Origin: CAWCUK01 sp963798775
Lineage (GTDB): Bacteria > Bacteroidota > Ignavibacteria > Ignavibacteriales > Ignavibacteriaceae
Length of the DNA stretch: 64,000 bases
NCBI GenBank assembly: GCA_963798775.1
Contig: CAWCUK010000003.1
Location: forward strand, 558,001 to 622,000
Direction of reading: 5' to 3'
In this document: positions 17,994-27,418 of the stretch, in pieces
Numbering within the stretch: position 1 is the stretch's first letter
Layout of the letters: every line of letters starts with the position of its first letter
Made by a program: the position numbers and the translations under genes
Notes under the pieces: model-generated
The model's input: only the letters and a program-made list of their open reading frames with translations
Database searches by the model: none
What the model was told of the DNA's origin: nothing

Positions 17994-19313
17994 ATGGATA
18001 ATTCCGGGCAAAGAAAAGCATGGATAGCAACCGCGAATATGGGATATGGTCATCAACGGGCTGTTTTTCCGCTGCGTCAAATTGCTGAAGAAGAAATAAT
18101 TACGGTAGGTTCTAATGATGCGGACAGTGCCAACGAAAAAAAGTTATGGCAAAGAGTTTTAGGTGTTTATGAGTTCCTTTCCCGCGCTAAAAGCATTCCG
18201 GTAATCGGCAAATCTTTATTTAATATTTTGGACAGCTTTTTAAAAATTCCGTCTTTCTATCCGATAAGAAACCTTTCCAACACAACCTTTCAAGTAAATA
18301 TGCTGGAATCAAGCATAAAAAAAGGATTATGCAAAGGAATGCTTGAAAAAATAAAAACTAAGGATCTTCCTTTATTAACATCTTTTTTTGCCTCAGCAAT
18401 TGCCGCTGATATGAAAGGCTACAGCAGAATTTTCTGTATTATCTGCGACGCCGATTTAAATAGAGTTTGGGTTTCAAAAGAACCGGCGGAAAGCAGAGTT
18501 GAATATTTTGCGCCGTGCGGAAAAGCTGCTCAGCGTTTAAGAGCTTATGGTGTTCCCGATGAAAGAATTTATCTTACCGGATTCCCGCTGCCTTTAAAAT
18601 TATTGGGAGATGAAAAATTATCGCAATTAAAATTTGATTTGGGACAGCGATTATTTTATCTGGATCCCCAAAATAAGTTTAGAATAAGACACGGTAAAAA
18701 TGTAAAGCACTTTTTGGGTGAAGAGAATTGTGAATTTAAAAATGATAGAGAACTAACAATTACTTACGCGGTAGGCGGTGCAGGCGCGCAAAAAGAAATA
18801 GGCGGAAATATTGCTTATAGTTTGAAAAATAAAATATCGGCAGGGAAAATTAAATTAAATCTTGTTGCCGGCACAAAAGAATTAGTTAGAGATTATTTTT
18901 TAAAAATTAAATCCTCTTTCATAAATTCCAAAAATATAAATGTTATTTATAATGAAAATTTGGATGAATATTTTAACAATTTTAATGAGGCTTTAAAAAC
19001 AACAGATATATTATGGACAAAACCAAGTGAACTTTCTTTTTATTGCGGATTAGGCATTCCTATAATTATGACACCCGCAATAGGTTCGCAAGAAAAATTT
19101 AACAGTAAATGGCTCCGGGAAATTCAAGCGGGAGTTAGACAGGAAAACCCGGAGTATAGTGACCAATGGTTAACCGATTATTTAAATAAGGGAATTCTTG
19201 CGGAAGCCGCATGGTCGGGCTTTTTAAAAGCCAGAAAACTCGGTACATTTAAAATTATTGAAATGATTAATACCGGGAAAATAACTGAAGATCATTCTCC
19301 GGTAATTAGATAA
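17994..19313 (+). CDS. Glycosyltransferase-like protein (MGDG synthase/UGT-like fold), first of a pair
   Basis: The 439-residue cytosolic protein begins with AWIATANMGYGHQRAVFPLR, close to the G-x-GHxxAA start of processive diacylglycerol glycosyltransferases (GT28). Later parts fit the same two-domain fold: a FAPCGKAAQRLRAYGVPDERIYLTGFP hinge region (given here in parts: FAPCGKA, GVPDERIYLTGFP), a second domain opening with ITYAVGGAGAQ, and a C-terminal TKPSELSFYCGLGIPII loop. It lacks the usual Glu-rich nucleotide-sugar motif in recognisable form, so activity is uncertain. The next gene starts eight bases downstream and encodes a canonical-looking relative, so the two probably act together on a membrane lipid. 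Confidence 0.6.
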   Translation: MDNSGQRKAWIATANMGYGHQRAVFPLRQIAEEEIITVGSNDADSANEKKLWQRVLGVYEFLSRAKSIPVIGKSLFNILDSFLKIPSFYPIRNLSNTTFQVNMLESSIKKGLCKGMLEKIKTKDLPLLTSFFASAIAADMKGYSRIFCIICDADLNRVWVSKEPAESRVEYFAPCGKAAQRLRAYGVPDERIYLTGFPLPLKLLGDEKLSQLKFDLGQRLFYLDPQNKFRIRHGKNVKHFLGEENCEFKNDRELTITYAVGGAGAQKEIGGNIAYSLKNKISAGKIKLNLVAGTKELVRDYFLKIKSSFINSKNINVIYNENLDEYFNNFNEALKTTDILWTKPSELSFYCGLGIPIIMTPAIGSQEKFNSKWLREIQAGVRQENPEYSDQWLTDYLNKGILAEAAWSGFLKARKLGTFKIIEMINTGKITEDHSPVIR

Positions 19314-19321
19314 AACAGAAA

Positions 19322-20458
19322 ATGAAGAAGAAACAAAAATTTATATTTTTATATTTAAATACAGGCGGCGGCCATTTGGCTCCCGCAAAATCAATAGTAA
19401 ATTATATTGAAAAAAATTATTCGGATAGTGTAACTCCTTTATTAGTTGATGGTTTTACAAAAACTAATAAGGTTGTAAAATACATAATTGAAGATGGATA
19501 TCGTAATCTGCAGTCAAAAGCAAAATGGTATTATGAACTTTTATACGCGGTAAATAAGTTCCCGGCAATGGCCAAATTTAACTTTAATATTGTTACGCAC
19601 AGTGTTTTACCGTTTTTAATTGAGCTTTTAGATAAAGAAAAGCCGGATAAAATATTTGTTTTTCATTTTTTCTTAATTGAGCCGGTTTATGAATATTTGC
19701 GAAAAAGAAAAATAAATATTCCTGTAGTAACTGTTGTTACGGATCCATTTACCGCACATCCTATGTGGTTTTTACGGAAAGGCCAAAGTTACGTTGTCTT
19801 CAGTGAAAGATTGAAAAATTATATAAATAAGAAATTGCCGAAAAGCAGTGTTAATGTTTTCCCCTTTATACTAAATGAAAAATTCTCAAAATCTTTTTCA
19901 ACGAATGAAAAAAATGAAATTAGAAATAAATTTAATTTTCCGCCTGATAAAAAAATAGTATTAATTATGGGAGGCGGGGACGGAATTCCCCACGGAGAAA
20001 AAATTTTATCGGGAGTTATTAAATCTCGAATTGATGCTTCTATAATTATGGTTTGCGGAAAAAATAAATCTTTATACGATTCCGCTCTGCGGATTAAAAA
20101 AGAATTTAACGCAAATAATCTTTTTATTTTCGGCTTTATTGATTTTATCTATGAACTGCTGAATGTTTCGCAAATTGTAATTACAAAATGCGGCGCTTCC
20201 ACTATGATGGAAATTCTGCTTATGAAGAAAATTCCTGTAGTTAATGATTATATTTGGGAGCAGGAAAAGGGAAATGTAGAATTTCTTACAAATAACGATT
20301 TTGGTATTTATGTTCCTAATCTTAATAAACTGCCTTCCGTAATAAATAAACTTCTCACAGATAACGAGTATTATTCGCATTTTGTAAATAATATACAAAA
20401 TGCCGGTTTTAAAAACGGCTTGCAAGAAGTGGCCGATTTTTTTATCGGTTACGAATAA
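19322..20458 (+). CDS. GT28-type lipid glycosyltransferase, second of a pair
   Basis: The 378-residue protein opens with FLYLNTGGGHLAPAKSI, the acceptor-loop motif of MGDG synthase and UgtP-type diacylglycerol glycosyltransferases. A mid-domain VTVVTDPFTAHPMW matches the conserved TD-x-x-x-H segment. The C-terminal donor domain contains LIMGGGDG, VCGKNKSL, GFIDFIYELL and TKCGASTMMEIL, as expected for nucleotide-sugar binding. It probably transfers a hexose to diacylglycerol or a similar lipid at the inner membrane. It forms a two-gene unit with the preceding gene. Confidence 0.75.
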   Translation: MKKKQKFIFLYLNTGGGHLAPAKSIVNYIEKNYSDSVTPLLVDGFTKTNKVVKYIIEDGYRNLQSKAKWYYELLYAVNKFPAMAKFNFNIVTHSVLPFLIELLDKEKPDKIFVFHFFLIEPVYEYLRKRKINIPVVTVVTDPFTAHPMWFLRKGQSYVVFSERLKNYINKKLPKSSVNVFPFILNEKFSKSFSTNEKNEIRNKFNFPPDKKIVLIMGGGDGIPHGEKILSGVIKSRIDASIIMVCGKNKSLYDSALRIKKEFNANNLFIFGFIDFIYELLNVSQIVITKCGASTMMEILLMKKIPVVNDYIWEQEKGNVEFLTNNDFGIYVPNLNKLPSVINKLLTDNEYYSHFVNNIQNAGFKNGLQEVADFFIGYE

Positions 20459-20537
20459 TACACCTGTATATTAATTATTAATTTCATTTATTTCGGATTA
20501 TTTTTTCCCCATTTATTCGAAAGTACTATTCATACTG

Positions 20538-22295
20538 ATGAACTGGCAGTTTAATATTTATGTTTTTGCTCTTGCGTTTAATTTTTTAATCGGCGCATTC
20601 CTATTCGGATTGATCCGGAAAAAAAAGGAAACTTCTGTTGCTAAATATTTTTCTTTATTTCTACTAGGCATTACTTTCTACGATTTTGCCACAACATTTG
20701 AACTTTCTTCAACCGTGCTTAATACAAAAATATTTTTTTCAAAAGTAAGTTATTTTGGCGCTGTAAGTACGGCTGTGTTCTGGTTATTTTTTACAGCTTC
20801 ATTTTCTCAGAAAACTAAAATAATCACTTCAAAATATTCATATTTATTCTGGGTTATTCCAACAATAATATTAATTGCGGCTTTTACAAATGAACATCAT
20901 CATCTGGTTTGGCCGAATGTTTATCTGGAAAATACTAAAAATGGTGTTATAGCAATTTATAAACACGGAATTATTTTTTATACCAACGTCATTTATTCAT
21001 ATTTACTAATGATGTACGGAACTTATTTATTGATCTCACAAGTTGTTTCCTTCCCGAGAGTTTATAAAAAGCAGGCAATTATATTTATACTTGCGGCGGT
21101 TATTCCTTGGGCCGGAGATTTACTTTATGTTCTCGGCGTCAGTCCTATTTACGGTGTAGATTTCGGCGGATTTTTATTAACTGTAAGCGCGCTTCTTGTA
21201 ACTTACGGTTTGCTAAAGTTGAAGCTCTTCCAAATTACTCCTATCGCGAAAGAATTAATTTACGAAAGTATTTCAGAAGCCGTAATTGTTATTAACACCG
21301 ATAATTTAATTATAGAAATAAATAAGCAGGCAAAACAGCTTCTTCAGAAAGATTTTAATGAGGGAGACAATTTTGAGGAAATTCTTAATCAATTTATAAA
21401 TGTAATTGATGTTATAAATTTGCAAAAAGAATTCACCGATGAAATAGAATTCAGCGGTGCGGATAAAACCAAAGTATTGGAAATAAAAATTTCACCGATT
21501 ATTAGTATAACCAAAGAACATTTAGGTTTGGTAATTTTGTTAAGAGATATTACGGAAAGAAAAATTTATGAAACCACGCTGATAGATTCTGAAAAAAATC
21601 TTATTGAGTTGAATAACCTTAAAAATAAATTTTTTTCGATTATTTCCCACGATCTTAAATCCCCGTTTTCCGCATTACTTGGTTTTTGCCAAATATTAAA
21701 AGAAGATTATAAAAAATTAAATGATGAAGAAAGAGAACAAATTATAGAAGCAATAAATAAATCGGCGAAAGGGCTTTTTACTTTAACCGAAGATCTTTTA
21801 GAATGGTCTAAACAGAATATCAGCAGCGGCGAAATAGTTTCAGAAAAAGTTGATGTAAAAAATGAAATTATTTCAGTAATAGATCTGCTTCAGCCGGCTG
21901 CGTTTAAGAAGAATATTGATATACAAATAAATACTAATGAAGAAGTTTATGCAGAAATAAATCCTGATATACTGCAATTAATTTTAAGAAATTTAATAAC
22001 TAACGCGGTAAAATTTAGTAAACCCGGAGGAAAAGTATTAATTGCATCCGAAAAAAAAGATGATAAAATAATTTTAAGTGTAGAAGATAGCGGCACCGGA
22101 ATGGAGAAATGGGAAGTTGAGAATCTATTTAAACTTGATCATAAATTTTCCAAAAGAGGAACAAACGGCGAAATCGGTTCCGGATTAGGTTTAATAATTT
22201 GTAAAGATGCGGTTGAAAAAATCGGGGAAATAATTTGGGTAGAAAGCAAAACCGGAATCGGAACAAAATTTTTCTTCACGATTCCGGCTATTTAA
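20538..22295 (+). CDS. Sensor histidine kinase with N-terminal 7TM region and PAS domain
   Basis: The 585-residue protein starts with about seven hydrophobic helices (residues 5-228) typical of the 7TM histidine-kinase sensor module. It contains the TNEHHHLVWP loop often seen there. A PAS domain (about 235-345, ending VILLRDITERK) follows, then a HisKA domain with phospho-acceptor His371 (SIISHDLKSPFS). A HATPase domain follows with NAVKFSKPGG, DSGTGM and GSGLGL. No response-regulator gene is adjacent, so it is an orphan kinase. It converges on the GIN-domain gene with five bases between the stops. Confidence 0.9.
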   Translation: MNWQFNIYVFALAFNFLIGAFLFGLIRKKKETSVAKYFSLFLLGITFYDFATTFELSSTVLNTKIFFSKVSYFGAVSTAVFWLFFTASFSQKTKIITSKYSYLFWVIPTIILIAAFTNEHHHLVWPNVYLENTKNGVIAIYKHGIIFYTNVIYSYLLMMYGTYLLISQVVSFPRVYKKQAIIFILAAVIPWAGDLLYVLGVSPIYGVDFGGFLLTVSALLVTYGLLKLKLFQITPIAKELIYESISEAVIVINTDNLIIEINKQAKQLLQKDFNEGDNFEEILNQFINVIDVINLQKEFTDEIEFSGADKTKVLEIKISPIISITKEHLGLVILLRDITERKIYETTLIDSEKNLIELNNLKNKFFSIISHDLKSPFSALLGFCQILKEDYKKLNDEEREQIIEAINKSAKGLFTLTEDLLEWSKQNISSGEIVSEKVDVKNEIISVIDLLQPAAFKKNIDIQINTNEEVYAEINPDILQLILRNLITNAVKFSKPGGKVLIASEKKDDKIILSVEDSGTGMEKWEVENLFKLDHKFSKRGTNGEIGSGLGLIICKDAVEKIGEIIWVESKTGIGTKFFFTIPAI

Positions 22296-22300
22296 TTAAA

Positions 22301-22999
22301 TTATTCACCTTTAGAAACGCTTGACCCGCCGCTGAAATCTGTGTTGCCTAAATCGGCCTTACCATAATAAACAAGCTTAGATCCGCCGCTTTGATCGGAA
22401 TTTAATGTACCGTTCATGTTAACAACAGCTCTGGAACCGCCGGAAAGTTCAGCGTCAACATCGGTAACCGAAAAATTCTTTAAATCAAATTTACTTCCGC
22501 CCGAACCATCGACACTTAGTTCTTTCCCTTCTCCTTCAAGACTCACTTTACCAGCGCCTGAACATTCAAACATCACTTTTCCGCATTTCAAACTTCCTTC
22601 AAGTTTTGAACCTCCGGAAAGATCAGCGTTAAATTTACTTGATCCGATGTTCATGGAAATATCCGCCTGAGAACCTCCGCTTAATTCTAAATTTCTTAAA
22701 ACCGGCATTCTTAAAGTAATATAAACAGTGGAATGAGAACCGGAAAAGAATGACCTGTCATAATAAAATTCTAAAGTATTGCCGTTTTTTTCTACTTCTA
22801 AATCCTCAAAATTATCTTTATCGGCTTTAACTTCTATATTATAATCCTTAGCTTGAATAACTTTTAAAACCATTCCGGAACTGACCACAACACGAGAGAA
22901 ATCTGTGTAATTGTAGTTTTTAGTTTTTTGTTGTCCAAACGCAAAAACTGAAAAGCCAATTATAACACAGAAAAATATTTTTGTAAAAGAATACCTCAT
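22301..22999 (-). CDS. Secreted GIN-domain (DUF2807) protein
   Basis: The ATG at 22999 is chosen because GGAGG lies five bases upstream; a TTG four codons earlier overlaps that site. The 232-residue product has a signal peptide (about 1-21, ending SVFAFGQ). A right-handed repeat region follows, with recurring SGGS/DLSGGSK steps typical of the DUF2807 putative auto-transporter adhesin head. It is probably cell-surface or periplasmic. Its stop converges with that of the histidine kinase gene. The exact role of this family is not known. Confidence 0.8.
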   Translation of the reverse strand: MRYSFTKIFFCVIIGFSVFAFGQQKTKNYNYTDFSRVVVSSGMVLKVIQAKDYNIEVKADKDNFEDLEVEKNGNTLEFYYDRSFFSGSHSTVYITLRMPVLRNLELSGGSQADISMNIGSSKFNADLSGGSKLEGSLKCGKVMFECSGAGKVSLEGEGKELSVDGSGGSKFDLKNFSVTDVDAELSGGSRAVVNMNGTLNSDQSGGSKLVYYGKADLGNTDFSGGSSVSKGE

Positions 23000-23056
23000 C
23001 TTATCCTCCAATTTTAAATGTTTATCTTTGACTTTAATTTTCTTAATAAGGTTGTA

Positions 23057-24208
23057 CTAAAAATGCGCATTAAAAAAAGGAACTATTTTGAATAATGTAG
23101 AATTATTTTTCGCGATATTTAATAATCCAATTTGAATACCGTTTAATTCATCAGTCATATTTAGAATTCCGATAGCCAAACCATTTTGCTGTTCTATTTT
23201 ATTAAAAGCGGAAACGGTAAAACCTTTAAATTCTTCAACTTCTGTCCATAATCCGGCAATATTTATTCCTTTAAAAACCGAAGCCTCAGTTTTATAGCCG
23301 GTTATAGAAAATCCTTTAATCGCAGTTTTACTTTGTATTTTTCCTGCTGAGAGATTTATTCCGTTAAGATCACCTTTCAAAGTAACAATGGCGGCACCGC
23401 CAATATTTACGCCGGTTATACCTTCTTTAGCTACAAGCGCTAATCCGGAAGTGTTTATTCCAATCATATTTTTTGATGTTACAATTGCTAAGCCGCTAAA
23501 ATTGAGGCCGGTTAAATTTCCTTGAGCAACAACTGCTAAACCTGTAAAATTTATTCCGGTAAGATTCCCTTGAGAAACTGTGGCTAAACCGCTTATACTT
23601 ATTCCGGTTTGGCTGCCTTGAGAAACAACCGCTAAACCTCCGATAGAAACTCCATTTAAATTTCCTTGAGAAACAATTGCCAAAGATCCGAAATTGATTC
23701 CTGTTAAATTGCCTTGTGAAACAGCGGCAAGTCCGCCGAAGTTTAATCCGGTTAAATTTTTATTCGCGACAACAGCCAGGCCGCCGAAATTAAAGCCAAA
23801 CATATTTCCGCGACTCACCGAAGCTAAACCGCCGAAGTTGAAACCATTCATATTATTTTCGGCTACGCTAGCGACAATTCCAAAAGTTAATCCATTAATA
23901 TTGTCAGCCTCAGGAGCTAGCCCAAACGCGATTCCGTTTACGGTGGAATTATGATTTTGCAGCGGCCGCCAAAAAGTAATATTTATTCCGTTTATTTCCT
24001 CAATACCGCAGTCACTAAAATTAAAACGGAGGCCATTTACTCTTTTAGAATTTCCAAAGCTCAAGCCATTATTATTTATAGTTAAATTTAAACTCTGATG
24101 CGAGCAAAAATGATCTGATGAATCCGCAATGCCGAAAATATTTACTTGAGGTAGAGCAGCGGAAGAAATGAAAAATAAAAAAGAAAGAAAAAGTAGTAAT
24201 TGTTTCAT
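23057..24208 (-). CDS. Surface protein with about a dozen 16-residue repeats (LA_2272-like)
   Basis: The 383-residue protein has a signal peptide (1-20, ending AALPQ). Roughly twelve tandem 16-residue units follow (about residues 100-310), of the form LAVVSQGNLTGINFGG. Examples are LAAVSQGNLTGINFGS and LAVVAQGNLTGLNFSG. The Gly-Leu-Ala and Gly-(ILV)-(NS) steps suggest a regular beta-solenoid. This matches what I recall as LA_2272-type surface repeat proteins. The repeats are also visible as near-48-base repeats in the DNA. It ends KIVPFFNAHF. Nearby are the GIN-domain protein and a 7TM sensor kinase. Confidence 0.75.
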   Translation of the reverse strand: MKQLLLFLSFLFFISSAALPQVNIFGIADSSDHFCSHQSLNLTINNNGLSFGNSKRVNGLRFNFSDCGIEEINGINITFWRPLQNHNSTVNGIAFGLAPEADNINGLTFGIVASVAENNMNGFNFGGLASVSRGNMFGFNFGGLAVVANKNLTGLNFGGLAAVSQGNLTGINFGSLAIVSQGNLNGVSIGGLAVVSQGSQTGISISGLATVSQGNLTGINFTGLAVVAQGNLTGLNFSGLAIVTSKNMIGINTSGLALVAKEGITGVNIGGAAIVTLKGDLNGINLSAGKIQSKTAIKGFSITGYKTEASVFKGINIAGLWTEVEEFKGFTVSAFNKIEQQNGLAIGILNMTDELNGIQIGLLNIAKNNSTLFKIVPFFNAHF

Positions 24209-24435
24209 GTGTCCTCAAAAAAAATTCAGAAGTTTAGACTAAACAATCTAAAATTAAGTTACGCGGAGTAAAATTCCGTTGTTATTTTTTTTAACAAAGC
24301 AATTCCTTGTTTGAACGGCAATATTATAAGTTAAAATAAATAGTTATTTATTACACAATTTTATTTGGTGAATAAAATTTCCATTTCACTTTATTTAACC
24401 TATAAATATTTTCTTTGGTAACAAAGGAGCAAACT

Positions 24436-24597
24436 ATGAGCGAAAAAAATAAAAAAGAAAAAGAAGAAGAACCGCAAAATCCAAATGAAGCTGAAAAATA
24501 TGGTTTAGATGATGAAGAGGCCGAAGATTTGGGAGAAGAATTCGGTGAAGATTTTGGAGAAGACAGTAGCGCTAATGAACATAAAGAAGATTATTAG
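24436..24597 (+). CDS. Small highly acidic protein
   Basis: ATG at 24436 is preferred over the GTG-type start 21 bases upstream because AAAGGAG lies eight bases before it. The 53-residue product is almost entirely charged. It has a Lys/Glu-rich start (KNKKEKEEE) and acidic repeats (GEEFGEDFGED). It is probably disordered. Its function is unknown. It overlaps the stop region of the RNA methyltransferase gene on the other strand by four bases. Confidence 0.55.
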   Translation: MSEKNKKEKEEEPQNPNEAEKYGLDDEEAEDLGEEFGEDFGEDSSANEHKEDY

Positions 24598-25355
24598 AAA
24601 CTTTGAGCTGCCCGACTTAAAATTATAGCGGAAGCGCTAGCTACATTTAAAGATTCCGCTTTTCCAAATTTAGGAATTGTTATTAATTTATCTACAATTG
24701 ATAATAATTCCGAAGATGGTCCATGAGCTTCATTTGCTAAAACTATTACGGTTTTTTTCGGAAAATGATATTCAAAAATATTTTCACCTGAAAGATCGGC
24801 ACAAAGGATTTTATAATTTTGATTTTTCAGATTTGCTAAAAAGGGAATGAGTTCAAATTCATCATAAATATTGAGATGAAATAAAGAACCCATTGTTGAA
24901 CGAATTGTTTTGGGATTATAAACATCCGCGCAGTTTTTGCTAAGAACAACATCGGAAATTCCGAACCAGTCACAGTTGCGTAAAATAGTTCCAACGTTTC
25001 CTGGATCTGAAATATTTTCTAAAACAATAATATTATCATCAAAAGCTAAATTGTTGTTGTTTTTCTTCTTGTTAAAAACCGCGGCAATTCCTTGAGGATT
25101 TACAGTTTCTGAAATTTTGCCGAATTCCAAATTATTTAAAACAAAAATTTTAGTCCCTAAATCTGAGATAGTCTCATAAACTTCTATATTTTTTTCAATA
25201 AATTGATTAGTAACAAAAGCAGCTTCACAAAAATAATCGCTAATTAATCCCTCATTTACGGTTTTAATTCCCTCGACTATAAATTTATTCTCTTGATTCC
25301 GGAATTTCTTTTTCAGAAGAGAAGAATAATATTTCAATTCATGTTTTGAAATCAT
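24594..25355 (-). CDS. TrmH/SpoU-family RNA 2'-O-methyltransferase
   Basis: The 253-residue protein has the substrate-binding N-terminal domain (about 1-95). The SPOUT knot domain follows, with all three TrmH motifs: NVGTILRNCDWFG, VLANEAHGPS and IPKFGKAESLNVASASAI. It methylates a ribose in rRNA or tRNA using SAM. The exact target base is not readable; it resembles the RlmB/TsnR-like group. Its start overlaps the stop of the DUF971 gene in an ATGA arrangement, so the two are translationally coupled. Confidence 0.9.
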   Translation of the reverse strand: MISKHELKYYSSLLKKKFRNQENKFIVEGIKTVNEGLISDYFCEAAFVTNQFIEKNIEVYETISDLGTKIFVLNNLEFGKISETVNPQGIAAVFNKKKNNNNLAFDDNIIVLENISDPGNVGTILRNCDWFGISDVVLSKNCADVYNPKTIRSTMGSLFHLNIYDEFELIPFLANLKNQNYKILCADLSGENIFEYHFPKKTVIVLANEAHGPSSELLSIVDKLITIPKFGKAESLNVASASAIILSRAAQSF

Positions 25356-25693
25356 AGCAGATTTTCATAATCATGGCTTTTCCCGCTTCCTTCATCATCA
25401 GCAAGCTTGTGTAAATAATCCCATGAATATATACCGGTATTATGTCCGTCTTTCCAGGTTATCTGTATTGCATAGCCGCCTACTTGCTCAATATTTCTGA
25501 TCATATAACTTTCCGGGTTATCTGTAGTTTTTTTTGCCGGACGATATGTTTTCAATAAAACTGTTTCACCTTTACAATTTGCGCAGGGGCATTCATCCCG
25601 CAAATATTTTAAGCCTATTCTGCTTTCGGAATCATCGTTCCACTTTATATAAAGACTATTTTTATCTACTATTTTTATCTGCTTGGGTTTCAT
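25352..25693 (-). CDS. DUF971 protein
   Basis: The 113-residue protein matches the DUF971 pattern: a short beta-domain with LYIKWNDDSESRIGLKYLRD, the Cys pair CPCANCKGE, and YAIQITWKDGHNTGIYSWDYL. The same fold precedes gamma-butyrobetaine hydroxylase and is often fused or adjacent to iron-sulfur cluster carrier proteins. The CxCxxC motif could bind metal. It is the first gene of a two-gene unit with the RNA methyltransferase. The family function is not established. Confidence 0.85.
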   Translation of the reverse strand: MKPKQIKIVDKNSLYIKWNDDSESRIGLKYLRDECPCANCKGETVLLKTYRPAKKTTDNPESYMIRNIEQVGGYAIQITWKDGHNTGIYSWDYLHKLADDEGSGKSHDYENLL

Positions 25694-25869
25694 TTCTATT
25701 TCCTATTCTTATAAAACACAGACTTTAATTTTACTTAAAAAATAAGTCCATATCAAATTTGCGCTTAATCCTATATTATAAAAATAAAATTTATACATAA
25801 TTTATATCTGTTAAGAATTACTTATTTTTAAAGAAGTAAAAACAAAAGGAGAAGGTACAACTTCATAAT

Positions 25870-27195
25870 ATGAATCCTATTTTTTTAGAATTAATTTTGT
25901 TAATCGTTCTTTATATAGCCGCGGGATTTTTTTCGGCTGCGGAAATAGCAATTGCTTCTTTTGGTGTAAATAAAATTGAAGAACTTAAGGATAAAGAGGA
26001 TAAAAAAGCCTTCGCGTTTGAAAAAATACAAAAGGAGCCTAATTATTTTTTCGGAACTATACAAATAGTAACCACAGTTTCTCTTTTAGGCGCGGCAATG
26101 CTCGCTCTTCATATTATAAGTAAAATAGTCTATCCTTTAATAACTAATAGCGCTTCAGAATTTCTATCCGAATATTCAAAAGCATTTTCATATACGGCAG
26201 CTCTTTTAGTATCCGTTTTTTTTACTCTTGTAACGGGAATATTAATTCCCAAAGCATTAGGATTTAAATACGCCGAATCCATAGGAAAATCTACCGTAAA
26301 TCTTTTTATTCTGCTTACGAATATTTTTAAATATCCTGTAATACTGATAAATAAAACAGGGAATATTATTCTAAAGCCCTTTAAGGAAAAAACAGATTTT
26401 TCACAGACAAGATTTTCGGAAGATGAAATTAGAATAATTATTTCGGAGGGAGTTAAGTCTGGTGCGCTTGATGAAACCGAACAGGAAATAATTGATAATA
26501 TTTTTGAATTTAATGATCTGCGGGCAAATGAAGTTATGATTCCGCGAACTGAAATGGTGGCGGTAGAAATTGAAAATGACATTTCCGAAATTAAAGATGA
26601 AGTAATAAAAACCGGCCATTCATTAATTCCGGTTTATGAGGAAAATGTGGATAATATTGTAGGTGTTTTGCATACAAAAGATTTTATGAAATCTTTAATT
26701 GACGCGCAGCCGGTATCGATTAAAAGCCTAATGCGGCCGGCGTATTTTATCCCGGAAACAAAACTTATTTCAGAAATTCTTAAAGAAATGCAGAAGCGCG
26801 GGGAACGATTAGCAATTGTAATGGATGAATACGGCGGCACCGAAGGTATTATAACTATTGAGGATATTCTGGAAGAAATTGTCGGTGATTTAGGTGATAA
26901 CGCCAGCGAAATTCCCGATTTTAATAAACTACCCGATGGAAAATTTTACATTCTCGGTTCAATGCCTATTGATGATTTTAATGATTCATTTAATATAGAA
27001 TTACCTTCATCCGATGAATATAATACAATAGCCGGTTTTATTGCAGATCAAACCGGGAAGATTTTAAATACCGGAGAAATTTTCATTCATGAAGGATTAA
27101 CATTTGAATTGATAAAAAAAATCCGCCAAAAAATGGTGCAATTTAAAGTATATTCCGATGAAATTGAATTCGGTGAAAATGTAGAAGAATATTAG
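25870..27195 (+). CDS. CNNM/CBS/CorC_HlyC transporter-associated protein
   Basis: The 441-residue protein has an N-terminal CNNM (DUF21) membrane domain with four helices (about 5-26, 57-80, 95-130 and 140-160). Two CBS domains follow (about 215-335, with VMIPRTEM and RLAIVMDEYGGTEGIITIED). The C-terminal CorC/HlyC domain begins near 350. This family is linked to divalent cation (Mg2+/Co2+) transport; in Bacteroidota the related GldE takes part in gliding. There is no gld gene nearby, so the ion-related role is favoured. It is a single-gene unit. Confidence 0.88.
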   Translation: MNPIFLELILLIVLYIAAGFFSAAEIAIASFGVNKIEELKDKEDKKAFAFEKIQKEPNYFFGTIQIVTTVSLLGAAMLALHIISKIVYPLITNSASEFLSEYSKAFSYTAALLVSVFFTLVTGILIPKALGFKYAESIGKSTVNLFILLTNIFKYPVILINKTGNIILKPFKEKTDFSQTRFSEDEIRIIISEGVKSGALDETEQEIIDNIFEFNDLRANEVMIPRTEMVAVEIENDISEIKDEVIKTGHSLIPVYEENVDNIVGVLHTKDFMKSLIDAQPVSIKSLMRPAYFIPETKLISEILKEMQKRGERLAIVMDEYGGTEGIITIEDILEEIVGDLGDNASEIPDFNKLPDGKFYILGSMPIDDFNDSFNIELPSSDEYNTIAGFIADQTGKILNTGEIFIHEGLTFELIKKIRQKMVQFKVYSDEIEFGENVEEY

Positions 27196-27418
27196 ACTTG
27201 GTAAAAGCAAATAATTCTGTCTTTCCATTCATCTATAAAAAATATTATTAAAAAGATGAAGAAATATTTAGGGTCTATAAAATATTCTTCAGCAATCTCG
27301 GATGAAATGCTACTAAAAAAAAGTACTGAAATTAACTCAATAACATCAGCGAAAAAATAATCTCTTAAAAACAATTAATAATTACGCGGCCGTAAAGCGG
27401 CTAAAACTAAAAAATAAT

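Noticed and set aside
27192..27374. 60-residue minus-strand ORF after the CNNM/CBS gene
   Set aside because: It starts with TTG without a ribosome site, is rich in Phe/Ile as chance AT-rich frames are, and overlaps the end of the real gene.
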